NCBI GenBank assembly: GCA_965226545.1
Contig: OZ245364.1
Location: 2,418,001 to 2,482,000, forward strand
Source of the DNA: JAHRAW01 sp965226545
GTDB taxonomy: Bacteria > Pseudomonadota > Gammaproteobacteria > Arenicellales > Poriferihabitantaceae
DNA: 64,000 bases
Direction of reading: 5' to 3'
The notes beneath the pieces were generated by a model, which ran no database searches, had not been told where the DNA came from, and saw only the letters and a list, made by a program, of their open reading frames with translations. Both the position numbers and the translations under genes were made by a program. Below are positions 24,939-34,543 of the stretch, piece after piece (within the stretch, counting starts at the first letter, position 1; the number at the start of each line of letters is the position of its first letter).

Positions 24939-25730
24939 TTATTTCGACAACCCCGCAGAATTGTTTTTCATTCGGCGTCTGGCCGCTTTTACATATTCGT
25001 TGTTTTGTTCAATTCCAATCCATTGGCGGCCGTATTTTTTCGCCACAAAAGTCGTTGTGCCGCTGCCCAAAAACGGGTCGAGGACGACGTCGCCTTTTTT
25101 TGAACTGGCCAGAATAATTCGCTTCAGCATTTCCTCCGGCTTTTGAGTCGGATGTAGCGCGCGCCCATCGGCGCCGCGAAGTCGTTCTTTTCCTTGCACA
25201 AGCGGCAACACCCAAACGTCTCGCATTTGTTTGGCGTTGCCGTCTTTCTGCCTCTCGGGATTAATTTTTTTCACCATGGCATAGTTGAAAACCCACCCTT
25301 TTCCTTTTGCCGCCCACACGACAAATTCCGCTGAGTGCGTAAACATCCGCTTGGTCATGTTCGGCATGGCGTTTGTCTTGTGCCAGGTGATGATGTTGTT
25401 TATTTTGAAATCAAGTCGCTTTAAAACAATCATCACTTCACTAATGTTGTGGAGGCTGCAAGCCACGTAAATCGACCCGTTGTCTTGTAACACTCGGTTG
25501 CATGCGCCAATCCATCGGGCGGTGAATCCGATATATTCCGATTCGCTCATTTTGTCCCATCGCTCGTTGACCATGAACCAGTCGCCGCCGGTTTTATTGT
25601 TACGCCACTTCAATGCGTTCCCGGAAAGGTTGTAGGGCGGGTCGGCAAAAATCAGCCCGACGGATTTTGCATCCACTTTTTTGTCAAGCACCGATATGCA
25701 GTCACCTTGATGAATAATGTTTGTGCGCAT
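24939..25730 (-). CDS. Beta-class DNA adenine methyltransferase of the type IIS system
   Basis: The 263-residue protein has DPPYNLSGN (residues 30-38) before the SAM motif DPFLGSGTT near residue 225, the beta-class order seen in DpnA-like and other N6-adenine methyltransferases. HPTQKPEEMLKRII precedes the SAM motif as usual. ATG 25730 lies 4 nt after the endonuclease stop; a TTG six codons upstream overlaps that gene. It is the last gene of a three-gene operon and probably methylates one strand of the asymmetric site cut by the neighbouring enzyme. Confidence 0.88.
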   Translation of the reverse strand: MRTNIIHQGDCISVLDKKVDAKSVGLIFADPPYNLSGNALKWRNNKTGGDWFMVNERWDKMSESEYIGFTARWIGACNRVLQDNGSIYVACSLHNISEVMIVLKRLDFKINNIITWHKTNAMPNMTKRMFTHSAEFVVWAAKGKGWVFNYAMVKKINPERQKDGNAKQMRDVWVLPLVQGKERLRGADGRALHPTQKPEEMLKRIILASSKKGDVVLDPFLGSGTTTFVAKKYGRQWIGIEQNNEYVKAARRRMKNNSAGLSK

Positions 25731-25734
25731 GGCG

Positions 25735-27552
25735 TTAAATCCGGGCAATCAACGATTCTCGCCAATCGTTGATTTCATTTGAAATATCGTTCCGCCAATC
25801 GTCGGATGATTCGCGTGAGTTTGATAAATCAACAATGGCGTCGTAAAGACTCAAAATTTCACCGTGCGACAGGGAATATCCGGCGCGCTTAAGGTCAACC
25901 CACACCTGCAGAATTGAAACAAACTGCTGGATGGTGAGCGGAATAATTTTTTGCTTTCGCCCTTCATACTCGTATTTTACCGCAGTCCAAAAAGTGTTGA
26001 CAGTGTCCCTGTGCAAACTGGGCGCGATAAACAGGCAGTATGCAACTTTGTCGTGTTTGTTCTCAAAATCACGCAAGTGGCGCATGACCGGCTGCCCCTC
26101 GTTGTACCACTGTGCTCTGGTGGTTAACATGGTTACTTCGCAAATCGCGATAAAACTGTCGTAAAAGCATTCAATATCCGGCACGCCCGCCGGGGCGGTG
26201 AAAGTCGGCTTATTGTCGTCACCGACGGGATAGTTTGGCTGAATACACTCAGCATCATTTAAGGCATGCAGACCAAGCGCGGACAACTGTTCGAGTAAAG
26301 TCGGTCGGTTTTCACGCTCAAAAATAGCGGTGAGCGTTGCCATGCAATCCGTGACTGTCTCGACCTGCTGTGATTTTATGCGTATTTCCGCATCCTGCAA
26401 ATCTTTTCGCTGTTGGCGAAGTTGCGCGATGCAGTTTTTGAGTTCGTCGTTTGACATTGATTGGCAATCAGGCGTTTCGATGCCTTCGCCGCCAAGCGCG
26501 GATTGGTAGTTGTTGATTTCCTGAACAATGCCGTCAACAATTGCAATGTAATTTGCTTTGTTGTCCCACGGCAACTGGGGTTGATTAATATCAACAAGAA
26601 AAGCGCGGTATGCGTCAGTTGATTCAAATGGATGCGCAGCGGCGTTATCTTGCGCAAGCAAAGAATCGATTTCAACTTTTCTGCGCGGCTCCAAATCAAC
26701 GTAAAAACCGCCGCCGCGAATGTAGAGGTAACGCGTTAAACGAAAGTAACGAATGACGTTGTCACCGTAATCTCTTAAATTTTTCAGCAGTTTATTTAGT
26801 TTTTGTTCATCATTGATGCACAAAAACTCACCGGCAAGGCGGCATTGATTCGATTTTACAATTTCGTTGCGTTCGCGCAACGATTTTCCCGCTTGCGCGT
26901 CGCGCAGCGCAATAATTTCTTCGGCATAGCGCCCCACGTTTTGATGATTAATTAACGTGAGACAAAAAAAGCAAAATTCATCTTTGTTGATGCCCTTGGC
27001 TTTGTTGCCGCGCGCAATCTCCATTTGATTAACCGCGTTAATCAAATGGAGCGTTCCAACAAACGGTTTGATGTTGTATGCACCACTGCGGAAATCTCGA
27101 CTGTCCGGATTGGGCAGTTGCCATTTCAAAAAACTTCTAAAAAATATTTCGCCCAAGTCTGAATCTTCAGCCAACAACAAATTCCCCAACTCGGTTACTT
27201 TTACATTGTCATTTTCGATGACAACAAAACCCATTTTCTTAAGCGGGTTTACGGATTGTCGCCCGCGCATTGGCGGGTCTTCGTAGTTTTTGGCGTCGAA
27301 AATTTCCTGTGCCTTCTTAAAAGAGATTGGCAACGATGTATTTTCAATCAAATCAATTTGTGCGCGTGACAGTTTTTTATAAAACTGCGGGTTACCGTAC
27401 CCGTACAGTCTGGCTTGGATCAGTTTAATGTGGTAATTGCACTGATTTGCGTCCCCCCACCCCTGGTTGTCAAACTCCCGCAAAACCGCCAGAAATCCGC
27501 GCAACCGGTCAGGACTGCGCACCGCAGTTGCAATTGACCAAGGTTTGCTCAC
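25735..27552 (-). CDS. AlwI-family type IIS restriction endonuclease
   Basis: The 605-residue protein matches the AlwI family pattern: an N-terminal winged-helix region (about 55-130, with FKKAQEIFD, NPLKKMGFV, VTELGNLLL), a middle helical part with YFRLTRYLYIRGGGFYVDLEP, and a C-terminal nuclease containing VPDIE (457-461) and ICEVT (470-474), a PD-(D/E)XK variant with Thr in place of Lys. Family members cut at a fixed distance from GGATC or GAGTC-like sites. GTG 27552 overlaps the upstream methyltransferase stop as GTGA and has AAGGA about 7 nt upstream, so I prefer it to an ATG-type start at 27573. Confidence 0.82.
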   Translation of the reverse strand: MSKPWSIATAVRSPDRLRGFLAVLREFDNQGWGDANQCNYHIKLIQARLYGYGNPQFYKKLSRAQIDLIENTSLPISFKKAQEIFDAKNYEDPPMRGRQSVNPLKKMGFVVIENDNVKVTELGNLLLAEDSDLGEIFFRSFLKWQLPNPDSRDFRSGAYNIKPFVGTLHLINAVNQMEIARGNKAKGINKDEFCFFCLTLINHQNVGRYAEEIIALRDAQAGKSLRERNEIVKSNQCRLAGEFLCINDEQKLNKLLKNLRDYGDNVIRYFRLTRYLYIRGGGFYVDLEPRRKVEIDSLLAQDNAAAHPFESTDAYRAFLVDINQPQLPWDNKANYIAIVDGIVQEINNYQSALGGEGIETPDCQSMSNDELKNCIAQLRQQRKDLQDAEIRIKSQQVETVTDCMATLTAIFERENRPTLLEQLSALGLHALNDAECIQPNYPVGDDNKPTFTAPAGVPDIECFYDSFIAICEVTMLTTRAQWYNEGQPVMRHLRDFENKHDKVAYCLFIAPSLHRDTVNTFWTAVKYEYEGRKQKIIPLTIQQFVSILQVWVDLKRAGYSLSHGEILSLYDAIVDLSNSRESSDDWRNDISNEINDWRESLIARI

Positions 27553-28859
27553 AGTGAATTCCTTACCCTGCAATAAAAAACGCGCTCGGCATTGTCGTCA
27601 CCATTGCTTTTGCCGGTGGTGAACGCCTTGTATTTTCTCTCGAACACTTCCACTTTACCCTTGCGCTTCAAGATTTTTAAAATCTCGTTGTCGCGCATGC
27701 GTGCATTGGAGCGTTCACCTTTTGAATCGCCGGTGTTGTTGTATGACAACAGAATGTGGCGACAGTCCGCTTTGTCAATCAAATCGGCGAATGCTTTTGT
27801 TGCGCTTTTGAAGCAATAGTTGCTTTTAATGTGCGCGCGATTCATCTTCCTCGCCGTGCCGATTACTTCGGGTTTTTTCCATTCAGCAAGGTTTTCCAAC
27901 AAATGATAGGCGTCGGAATATTGGCGCGAGTTGTACGGAGGGTCCAGATACAACACATCGCAGGAGATTTTTTCAATCAAATAATTGGCGTCCATTTGGT
28001 GGACTTCATTGGCGGTATTGTGCGCATGCCGAACTTCCGGGACGAGCAGTTTTATCGGCCGCACCATATCCAGATGTTTGCGAAACGCATCGTAGTGTCC
28101 GACGGTGTTGGCAACCTTGTCGACGGCATACAACAACGCACAAATTAAAAACCAGCGTTGATGGTCGTTGTCGGCGATTTCCTCGATTTCCGCGCGAATT
28201 TCGCCAATTTTCATTGCGTTTTCTCGCGTAAAGTACGTCTCGCCAAAGTGTTCGGAGAAGTAATTCTCCCGGTCGCCGCACAGATTGTTGAGGTGCGCGA
28301 TTTTGTCGCCAAGGTCATTGATTGACGGTTGATGCCCGCCAAGAAATGTTTTCAGGCAAACATAATTGGAAAACAAAAAATCATTGGATACAATTTTGAT
28401 GTGTGCACTGTTAAAGTGACTGCCGACAACGCCGGTGCCCGCAAAAATATCGCACAGCGAAGCGATGTCCCCGCATTTCTCGGCAATAATATCCTTGATA
28501 AAATCAAGCAGTTTGTGCTTGTTGCCCAAATAGCGCCTGTTTTGGATTTGAAAGCAACCGTTTATTGATGCTTGTTGTAACAATCGCCGTTGGGTGTTCG
28601 GCGATTTGGCGGGTTGCCCGGCGGGGTTGGGTTCCGGCGACTTAAAAAGAGTCGTCTGTTCTCTGAGAAAGCCCCAGCACTCCCCAAACTGATTCGGGTC
28701 GATGACGTCATAAAAAGTTTCATCGGTTGTCCGGAGAATCGCCGAAGAAAACGCGCATGCATCGCCTTGCTTGGTAAACGCGCGTGCGTACGCTGAATCC
28801 ATTTCATTGGATTCATTTTGCGCATCGTAAGCGCCGTGAGTATTTTTGCTCGCCCTCAT
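27549..28859 (-). CDS. D12-class (alpha) DNA adenine methyltransferase
   Basis: The 436-residue protein has RRYLGNKHKLLDFI and the SAM motif DIFAGTGVVGSHF (about 135-150), then DPPYNSRQYSDAYHLLENLA near residue 305, the alpha-class D12 order. A first segment of about 105 residues precedes the methyltransferase fold and is not usual in Dam-like enzymes; it may help in target recognition. It is the first gene of the operon, with GAGG and AAGGCGG just before ATG 28859. With the beta-class enzyme it supplies the two methyltransferases an asymmetric type IIS site requires. Confidence 0.88.
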   Translation of the reverse strand: MRASKNTHGAYDAQNESNEMDSAYARAFTKQGDACAFSSAILRTTDETFYDVIDPNQFGECWGFLREQTTLFKSPEPNPAGQPAKSPNTQRRLLQQASINGCFQIQNRRYLGNKHKLLDFIKDIIAEKCGDIASLCDIFAGTGVVGSHFNSAHIKIVSNDFLFSNYVCLKTFLGGHQPSINDLGDKIAHLNNLCGDRENYFSEHFGETYFTRENAMKIGEIRAEIEEIADNDHQRWFLICALLYAVDKVANTVGHYDAFRKHLDMVRPIKLLVPEVRHAHNTANEVHQMDANYLIEKISCDVLYLDPPYNSRQYSDAYHLLENLAEWKKPEVIGTARKMNRAHIKSNYCFKSATKAFADLIDKADCRHILLSYNNTGDSKGERSNARMRDNEILKILKRKGKVEVFERKYKAFTTGKSNGDDNAERVFYCRVRNSL

Positions 28860-28906
28860 CCGCCTTGCCTCGATACCGGGTTACTGTGATTGACAAAAAG
28901 CATAAA

Positions 28907-30553
28907 TTAATTCCCCGCCGCCGACAACCCACCAGCCGCTTTGCGGGCGGCGAGTACGCCGTTCATCCATTCGGGGTCCATCTCGGGCACCGAGGACAGC
29001 AGCAGGTCGGTGTATTGGTGATGCGGCGGCGTGAAGACTTCGGTTTTGGCGCCTTGTTCGACGATGCGGCCTTGCAGCATAACGATGACTTCGTCGGCGA
29101 TGGCTTTGACGGTGGCGAGGTCGTGGGTGATGAAAAGATAGGCGAGGTTTAATTCGCGTTGCAGGCGGTCGAGCAGTTTTAAGATGCCTTCGGCGACCAG
29201 TTGGTCCAACGCCGAAGTGACTTCGTCGCAGATGATGAATGCCGGTTCGGCGGCCAAGGCGCGGGCGATGCAGATGCGTTGTTTTTGTCCGCCGGACAAT
29301 TCGCCGGGCAGGCGGTTTAAAAAGGTTTGCGGGGCGAGTTCAATCATCTCCATCAATTCGCGCAGACGGCGTTCGTGTTGTTCGCCTTCGAGACCGAGAT
29401 AAAATTTGAGCGGGCGACCGACAATCTCGCGAATGGTTTGGCGCGGGTTGATGGCGGTGTCGGGCATTTGATAAATCATTTGCGCGCGGCGCAGTTGTTG
29501 TTTGTTGCGCCGACGATAATCGCGCGGCATGCGTTCGCCGTCAATCCAAACGTCGCCGGCGGTCGGCGGCAACAGCCCGGTGATGACGCGCGCCGCGGTG
29601 CTTTTGCCGCTGCCGGATTCGCCGACCACGGCGACGGTGTGGCCGCGATGCACTTCGAAATCGATTTCATGCAACACGGTAATCGCGCCGTAGCCGGCGG
29701 TGACATTATCGACTTTTAGCAACGGCGTTGCCTCGCGCTTTGGCGGCGCTTGTTGTTTGCGAAACGAACGCACCGCCCACAGCGATTTGGTGTACGCCTC
29801 GCGCGGCGTCGCCAGCATTGTGCGGGTGTCGGATTCTTCGACCATCTCGCCGTGTCGCAACACCATAATTTTATCCGCCATTTGCGCGACCACCGCGAGG
29901 TCGTGGGTGATGTAAATCGCCGCGCAGTTAAATTGCGCAACGATGTCGCGCATGGTCACCAACACTTCGATTTGCGTGGTGACATCCAATGCCGTGGTCG
30001 GCTCATCGAATATCAACAAATCCGGCCGGCATGCCAACGCCATTGCGGTCATTGCGCGCTGCAGTTGACCGCCGGACACTTGATGCGGATAGCGAAAGCC
30101 GATTTGGTCGGGGTCGGGCATTTTTAATCGCGCATACAATTCTTTGGCGTCGCGATATGCATCGACGCGTCGACCGGCGCCGTGTTCGATGACGGTTTCG
30201 GCGAATTGGTCGATGAGTTTATGCGCCGGGTTAAACGAAGCCGCGGCACTTTGCGCAACATAGGCGATGCGCGCGCCGCGCAACGCGCGTTTTTGCGATT
30301 CGTCTGCGTTGATTAAATCCACGCCATCGAATTCAATCGCGCCGCCGCTGATGCGGCAGCCCGGTTTGACATAGCCCATCGCGGCGATGCCGAGCGTCGA
30401 TTTGCCGGCGCCGGATTCGCCAATCAAGCCGAGCACTTCGCCGCGATGCAGCGTTACATCGACGCCGCAAATAATCGGATGCCAAGCGTCTTCGCTTGCG
30501 CCGTCGATGCGCAAATCGCGCATCGTCAACAGCGGTTTGGTTGGATTGTTCAT
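28907..30553 (-). CDS. Peptide-type ABC transporter, duplicated ATPase subunit
   Basis: The 548-residue protein is a fusion of two ABC ATPases, like YejF. Domain 1 has Walker A GESGAGKST, signature SGGQLQRA and Walker B LLIFDEPTT; domain 2 has GESGSGKST, SGGQKQRI and FIICDEVTS with the catalytic Glu kept in both. Each ends with ITHDLA. It energises the permease pair encoded upstream. It is the last gene of the binding protein-permease-permease-ATPase unit, 132 nt after the second permease. Confidence 0.93.
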   Translation of the reverse strand: MNNPTKPLLTMRDLRIDGASEDAWHPIICGVDVTLHRGEVLGLIGESGAGKSTLGIAAMGYVKPGCRISGGAIEFDGVDLINADESQKRALRGARIAYVAQSAAASFNPAHKLIDQFAETVIEHGAGRRVDAYRDAKELYARLKMPDPDQIGFRYPHQVSGGQLQRAMTAMALACRPDLLIFDEPTTALDVTTQIEVLVTMRDIVAQFNCAAIYITHDLAVVAQMADKIMVLRHGEMVEESDTRTMLATPREAYTKSLWAVRSFRKQQAPPKREATPLLKVDNVTAGYGAITVLHEIDFEVHRGHTVAVVGESGSGKSTAARVITGLLPPTAGDVWIDGERMPRDYRRRNKQQLRRAQMIYQMPDTAINPRQTIREIVGRPLKFYLGLEGEQHERRLRELMEMIELAPQTFLNRLPGELSGGQKQRICIARALAAEPAFIICDEVTSALDQLVAEGILKLLDRLQRELNLAYLFITHDLATVKAIADEVIVMLQGRIVEQGAKTEVFTPPHHQYTDLLLSSVPEMDPEWMNGVLAARKAAGGLSAAGN

Positions 30554-30685
30554 TTTGGGTAATTGTCGTTTTGATTAATGCTTACGTCACTTAACTTTCG
30601 CCGGTGCTTCGCCGATTATTTCGAATGCACTTTGATTGCACTTCGACTGTACTTCGACGATGAATGTGCGTCGATAAATGTTCGA

Positions 30686-31555
30686 TTAATGGTCGTCGCG
30701 CAGCCCGCTGGTTTTATGCAAAAACCAATCGACGACAAAGTTGACGCCGATGGTCAACAGCGCAATCGCCGCGGCCGGCAACAGCGGGGTGATGTCGCCG
30801 TAGGTGATTAAGGTGGCGTTGTCGCGCACCATCGAGCCCCAATCGGCGGTGGGCGGCTGCAAGCCGAGCCCGAGAAAACTGAGTGCGCTGATGGTTAAAA
30901 ACACAAAACAAAACCGCAAGCCAAACTCGGCGACCAACGGCGGCATGATGTTCGGCAGCACTTCCTTTAAGGTAATCCAGGTGACGCCTTCGCCGCGCAA
31001 TCGCGCCGATTCGATGTAATCCATCACCACCACGTTCATGCTGACGGCGCGCGCGATGCGAAACACGCGGGTCGAATCCAGCACGCCGATGACGATGATT
31101 AATGTCGGTATCGAAGTGCCGAAGATGGTCAGCAACAGCATCGCAAAAATTAACGCCGGTATCGCCATCAACACATCGACCGCGCGGCTCGATAGTTGGT
31201 CATACCAGCCGCCAAGCACCGACGCCATAATGCCGCCGACGCCGCCGAGCACAAACGCCAGCAAGGTGGTGATTAAGGCGACGCCGACGGTGTTGCGCGC
31301 GCCGTAAATTAATCGCGTCAACATATCGCGCCCGAGGCTGTCGGTGCCGAGCGGGAAGGCTTCACTCCATGGGTCGAATTCGCCGCCGACAATTTGCGAT
31401 TCGCCGTACGGCGCGAGTAGCGGCGCAAACACCGCCACCGATACATAAACGACGATGACGATTAAACCGAATTGCGCGGTCAACGGCGCGCGGCGTAATT
31501 CGCGCAACAGTTGGCGCAGTGCACTTAGGTGGGCGTTGGTGGCGGGTGTATTCAT
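30686..31555 (-). CDS. Peptide-type ABC transporter permease (DppC-like)
   Basis: The 289-residue protein has six hydrophobic helices and the DppC/OppC N-terminal landmark HPLGTDxxGRD in the form FPLGTDSLGRDMLTRLIYGAR, then the EAA-type loop YIESARLRGEGVTWITLKEVLPN that docks on the ATPase. FLGLGLQPPTADWGSMV is the usual C-terminal signature. It lies 30 nt after the DppB-like permease. Confidence 0.93.
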   Translation of the reverse strand: MNTPATNAHLSALRQLLRELRRAPLTAQFGLIVIVVYVSVAVFAPLLAPYGESQIVGGEFDPWSEAFPLGTDSLGRDMLTRLIYGARNTVGVALITTLLAFVLGGVGGIMASVLGGWYDQLSSRAVDVLMAIPALIFAMLLLTIFGTSIPTLIIVIGVLDSTRVFRIARAVSMNVVVMDYIESARLRGEGVTWITLKEVLPNIMPPLVAEFGLRFCFVFLTISALSFLGLGLQPPTADWGSMVRDNATLITYGDITPLLPAAAIALLTIGVNFVVDWFLHKTSGLRDDH

Positions 31556-31585
31556 CGGTACTTCATTGGCACTTCATCGACGCGC

Positions 31586-32542
31586 TTATTTTGGATGCAA
31601 CAAACGCGGGTTGGTTAATATCGACAGGATGTCGGCGCTGAGGTTGAGCAACACATAGGTGGCGGCGAACACCAAACTGCATGCCTGCACCACCGGCAAA
31701 TCGCGGCGTTGCACCGAATCGACCAGCAGTTGCCCAAGCCCCGGATAAACAAACACGACTTCGACAATCACCACGCCGACGATGAGATAGGCGAGGTTGA
31801 TGACGATGACGTTAATAATCGGCGCCCAAGCGTTCGGCAGGGCGTGGCGGATGATGATGCGGCGGCGGGCGACGCCTTTGAGCACTGCCATTTCGATATA
31901 CGGTTGCGCCAGCAGATTGATAATCGCGGCGCGCGTCATGCGCATCATGTGCGCAACCACGACCAAGGTCAAAGTCAACGCCGGCAATATGCAGACATAA
32001 ACCCGCCGCAAAAAATCGGTGTCCGGCCCGACATTGGCCAGGCTGGGGAACCAGCCGAGATTAACCGAGAAGATTAATATCAGGATGTAGGCGACAAAAA
32101 ATTCCGGCGTGGAAATCGATGACAGCGTGACGATGTTGACCGCGCGGTCGTACAGGCTGTTGCGATACAGGGCTGCGGTGATGCCGAGTGCGAGCGCAAT
32201 CGGCACCGAGATGCTTGCTGCCATCACCGCCAAAAACAGCGTGTTGGCAAACCGCCCGCCGAGCAGGTCGGCGATTTCGCGGTTGTTGGATATCGATACG
32301 CCAAAATCGCCCTGCAGTATTCCGCCGAGCCAGGTGAAATAGCGAATGTAGCCGGGTTGATCCAACCCCATCCGTTCGCGCAGGGCGGCGACCGTCTCCG
32401 GCGTTGCAAATTGCCCCAACATCGCTTGCGCCGCATCGCCGGGCAATAGGCTGACGCCGAGGAAGATGATCAGCGACACCACAAACAAGGTGAGCAATCC
32501 CAACGATAATCGCTGGGCGAGCATGCGCAGTATGTTTTTCAT
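31586..32542 (-). CDS. Peptide-type ABC transporter permease (DppB-like)
   Basis: The 318-residue inner-membrane protein starts MKNILRMLAQRLSLGLLTLF, with LPGDAA and LGLDQP-like LRERMGLDQP segments of the DppB/OppB family, and the EAA-type loop YIEMAVLKGVARRRIIIRHALPNAW. VFVYPGLGQLLVDSVQRRDLPVVQ is the C-terminal family block. It is 236 nt downstream of the binding-protein gene, beyond a stable hairpin. Confidence 0.93.
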   Translation of the reverse strand: MKNILRMLAQRLSLGLLTLFVVSLIIFLGVSLLPGDAAQAMLGQFATPETVAALRERMGLDQPGYIRYFTWLGGILQGDFGVSISNNREIADLLGGRFANTLFLAVMAASISVPIALALGITAALYRNSLYDRAVNIVTLSSISTPEFFVAYILILIFSVNLGWFPSLANVGPDTDFLRRVYVCILPALTLTLVVVAHMMRMTRAAIINLLAQPYIEMAVLKGVARRRIIIRHALPNAWAPIINVIVINLAYLIVGVVIVEVVFVYPGLGQLLVDSVQRRDLPVVQACSLVFAATYVLLNLSADILSILTNPRLLHPK

Positions 32543-32733
32543 TGGCGTAAGCGATTGTCGGCGTGTGTCGATGGGGGTACGTCGATGGCAACCAAGCGGC
32601 GCGGATTTGTGCGCTCAATCGAATCGCGATTGGATTCGATTAACTTTTAATGTCGAATGAACCGATGTTGACCGTTGGTGTTCACCGTTGGCATTCACCG
32701 ACATTGGTTGCGGTAAAAGCGTGCACAAACGAA

Positions 32734-32770
32734 GCGCGCGCAAACCGAAAATTTATCGGCTTGCGCGCGC
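32734..32770 (-). promoter_or_regulatory. Stem-loop after the binding-protein gene (attenuator/mRNA stabiliser candidate)
   Basis: GCGCGCGCAA (32734-32743) is perfectly complementary to 32761-32770, and CCGA/TCGG extend the stem across one A-C mismatch, leaving a 7-nt AT loop. It begins 8 nt after the stop codon and there is no long T-run, so it looks like the partial terminator or 3' stabiliser often found between a binding-protein gene and its permeases. Confidence 0.55.
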
Positions 32771-32778
32771 GATGCGGT

Positions 32779-34374
32779 TTACGCAAACCACCAACGTTCG
32801 CCGAAGCGATGTCCGTCGTTCGCCCAGTTGGTCGACATCTCGGCATCGTGGCGCACATTGCGCGCGACCGCGTGGATGTAGTTGTTGAACACCGGCACCA
32901 CCACGCCGCCTTGGTCGCTGACCAATCGCTGCATCTCGGCGTACATTGCGCCGCGTTTGGCTTTGTCCAATTCGGAACGCGCCTCAGTCAACAGTTTGTT
33001 GAATTTCGGATTCTTCCAACTCGTGTCATTCCAACTTGCGCCGGCGGCGTAAGCCGTCGAAAACATTTGGTCTTCGGTCGGACGCCCGCCCCAATAGCAC
33101 ATGCACCAAACGCAGTTGTCGGTGTTCCACACATTGCTCCAATAACCGTCGCTCGGCACGCGCACCACTTCGATGTCGATGCCGGCTTTGCCCGCATGCT
33201 CTTTGTACAACACCGCCGCATCGACTGCGCCGGTAAACGCCGCATCGGCGGCTTTGAGTTGCACCTTGAGGCTGGACAGCCCGGCTTGCTTGAGATAATA
33301 CTTCGCCTTGTCCGGGTCGTATGCCTTTTGCGGCAACTCGGATGCGTAATAGCGTTGCCCTTTGCCAATCGGATGGTCGTTGCCGACATAGCCGTGACCG
33401 CGCAACACGGTTTTCAGAATCGCTTCACGGTCGAGCGCGTATTTCAACGCCAAGCGCACGTTGTTGTCGTCAAACGGCTTGAGGTTGGTGCGCATCGGGA
33501 TTGAATAATGCCCGGTGCCGGAGGTTTCCTCAACGCGCACTTTGCGATTGCGTTCGAGCAAGTGCAACGTCTTGATGTCGCATCGATCCATAAAGTCGAT
33601 TTCGCCGGTGGTCAGCGCATTGGTGCGCGCCGAGACATCGGCGATGGTGATGACTTCGATTTCGTCGAAATGCGCGCGATTGGCTTTCCAATAGTTTGCA
33701 TTGCGCGTGTAGTTGCAGCGCACGCCGGGCTCGAACTTGTTCGGCGGCCCGACATACGGCCCGGTGCCGACTGCTGATTGCCAATCGGCCTTGCCGCCTT
33801 TGTCCTGCATAATCGGCAGGTGATAATCGCTGAGGGTAAACGGAAAATCGGCGTTGCCGCCGCTCAACGTAAACACCACTTCATATTTGCCGTCGGCGCG
33901 GATGTCGGTAATCGGCGCAACCAACGGTTTGGCGGCCGAGGTGGTTTTTTCGCCGCGATGATGGTTAATCGATGCGATGACATCTTTGGCCGTCATGGTT
34001 TTGCCGTTGTGGAACTCGACACCACGCCGCAATTTAAAGCGCCAAGTTTTTGCATCCGGCGACGGCGTCCATGATTCGGCCAATTCGCCGATGAGTTTGC
34101 CGTCTTTGTCAATCTCGGTGAGGAAGTTGTAGCGGGTAAACGACGAACTAATCATAAAGTCGTTTTCATAAGTGCCGGGATCGAGCGAATCGGTGGTCGA
34201 ACCATGCCCCATGCCAACGCGGAATTTGCCGCCGCGTTTGGCCGCTTGCGCCGTGCCAATCACCGCCGGCGCCGCCGCCGCCAAACCGAGTATCGAAGTC
34301 GCGCGAATAAATTCACGCCGTGAAATGCGCCCGCTTTTAAACTGATGCGCGAGATTTTCGTATTGCTTGCTCAT
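32779..34374 (-). CDS. Family 5 extracellular solute-binding protein, Tat-exported
   Basis: The 531-residue protein is the substrate receptor of the ABC importer downstream. ATG 34374 gives a Tat signal with SRREFIRA followed by a hydrophobic stretch and an AQA cleavage region; GGAGA lies 7 nt upstream. The mature part has family 5 landmarks: SLDPGTYEND, LAESWTPSPDAKTWRFKLRRGVEFHNGK, ATTGEIDFM and the late NDTSWKNPKFNKLL block. Family members bind di- or oligopeptides, opines, nickel chelates or other ligands. The frame is open upstream, but that part is not conserved. Confidence 0.92.
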   Translation of the reverse strand: MSKQYENLAHQFKSGRISRREFIRATSILGLAAAAPAVIGTAQAAKRGGKFRVGMGHGSTTDSLDPGTYENDFMISSSFTRYNFLTEIDKDGKLIGELAESWTPSPDAKTWRFKLRRGVEFHNGKTMTAKDVIASINHHRGEKTTSAAKPLVAPITDIRADGKYEVVFTLSGGNADFPFTLSDYHLPIMQDKGGKADWQSAVGTGPYVGPPNKFEPGVRCNYTRNANYWKANRAHFDEIEVITIADVSARTNALTTGEIDFMDRCDIKTLHLLERNRKVRVEETSGTGHYSIPMRTNLKPFDDNNVRLALKYALDREAILKTVLRGHGYVGNDHPIGKGQRYYASELPQKAYDPDKAKYYLKQAGLSSLKVQLKAADAAFTGAVDAAVLYKEHAGKAGIDIEVVRVPSDGYWSNVWNTDNCVWCMCYWGGRPTEDQMFSTAYAAGASWNDTSWKNPKFNKLLTEARSELDKAKRGAMYAEMQRLVSDQGGVVVPVFNNYIHAVARNVRHDAEMSTNWANDGHRFGERWWFA

Positions 34375-34507
34375 GTTGCTTTCTCCACTGGTGTTGAAAA
34401 GGGTTGTACAGCGTCGCTTATCAAAGTGCGACGGTTTAATAATATAACAGAAAAAAATGCGGCGGGTGAACGGATTGGAATGGCGCGCGATTGGGGGCGT
34501 TGGCGAT

Positions 34508-34533
34508 AAAAAACCCCCGCCAAAGCGGGGGTT
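34508..34533 (-). terminator. Rho-independent terminator of the orphan gene
   Basis: Read leftwards, AACCCCCGC (34533-34525), loop TTTG and GCGGGGGTT (34520-34512) form a 9-bp stem followed by T residues. It lies 11 nt after the stop of the 119-residue gene and is one of the clearest intrinsic terminators in the window. Confidence 0.85.
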
Positions 34534-34543
34534 GGTCGGTGTT

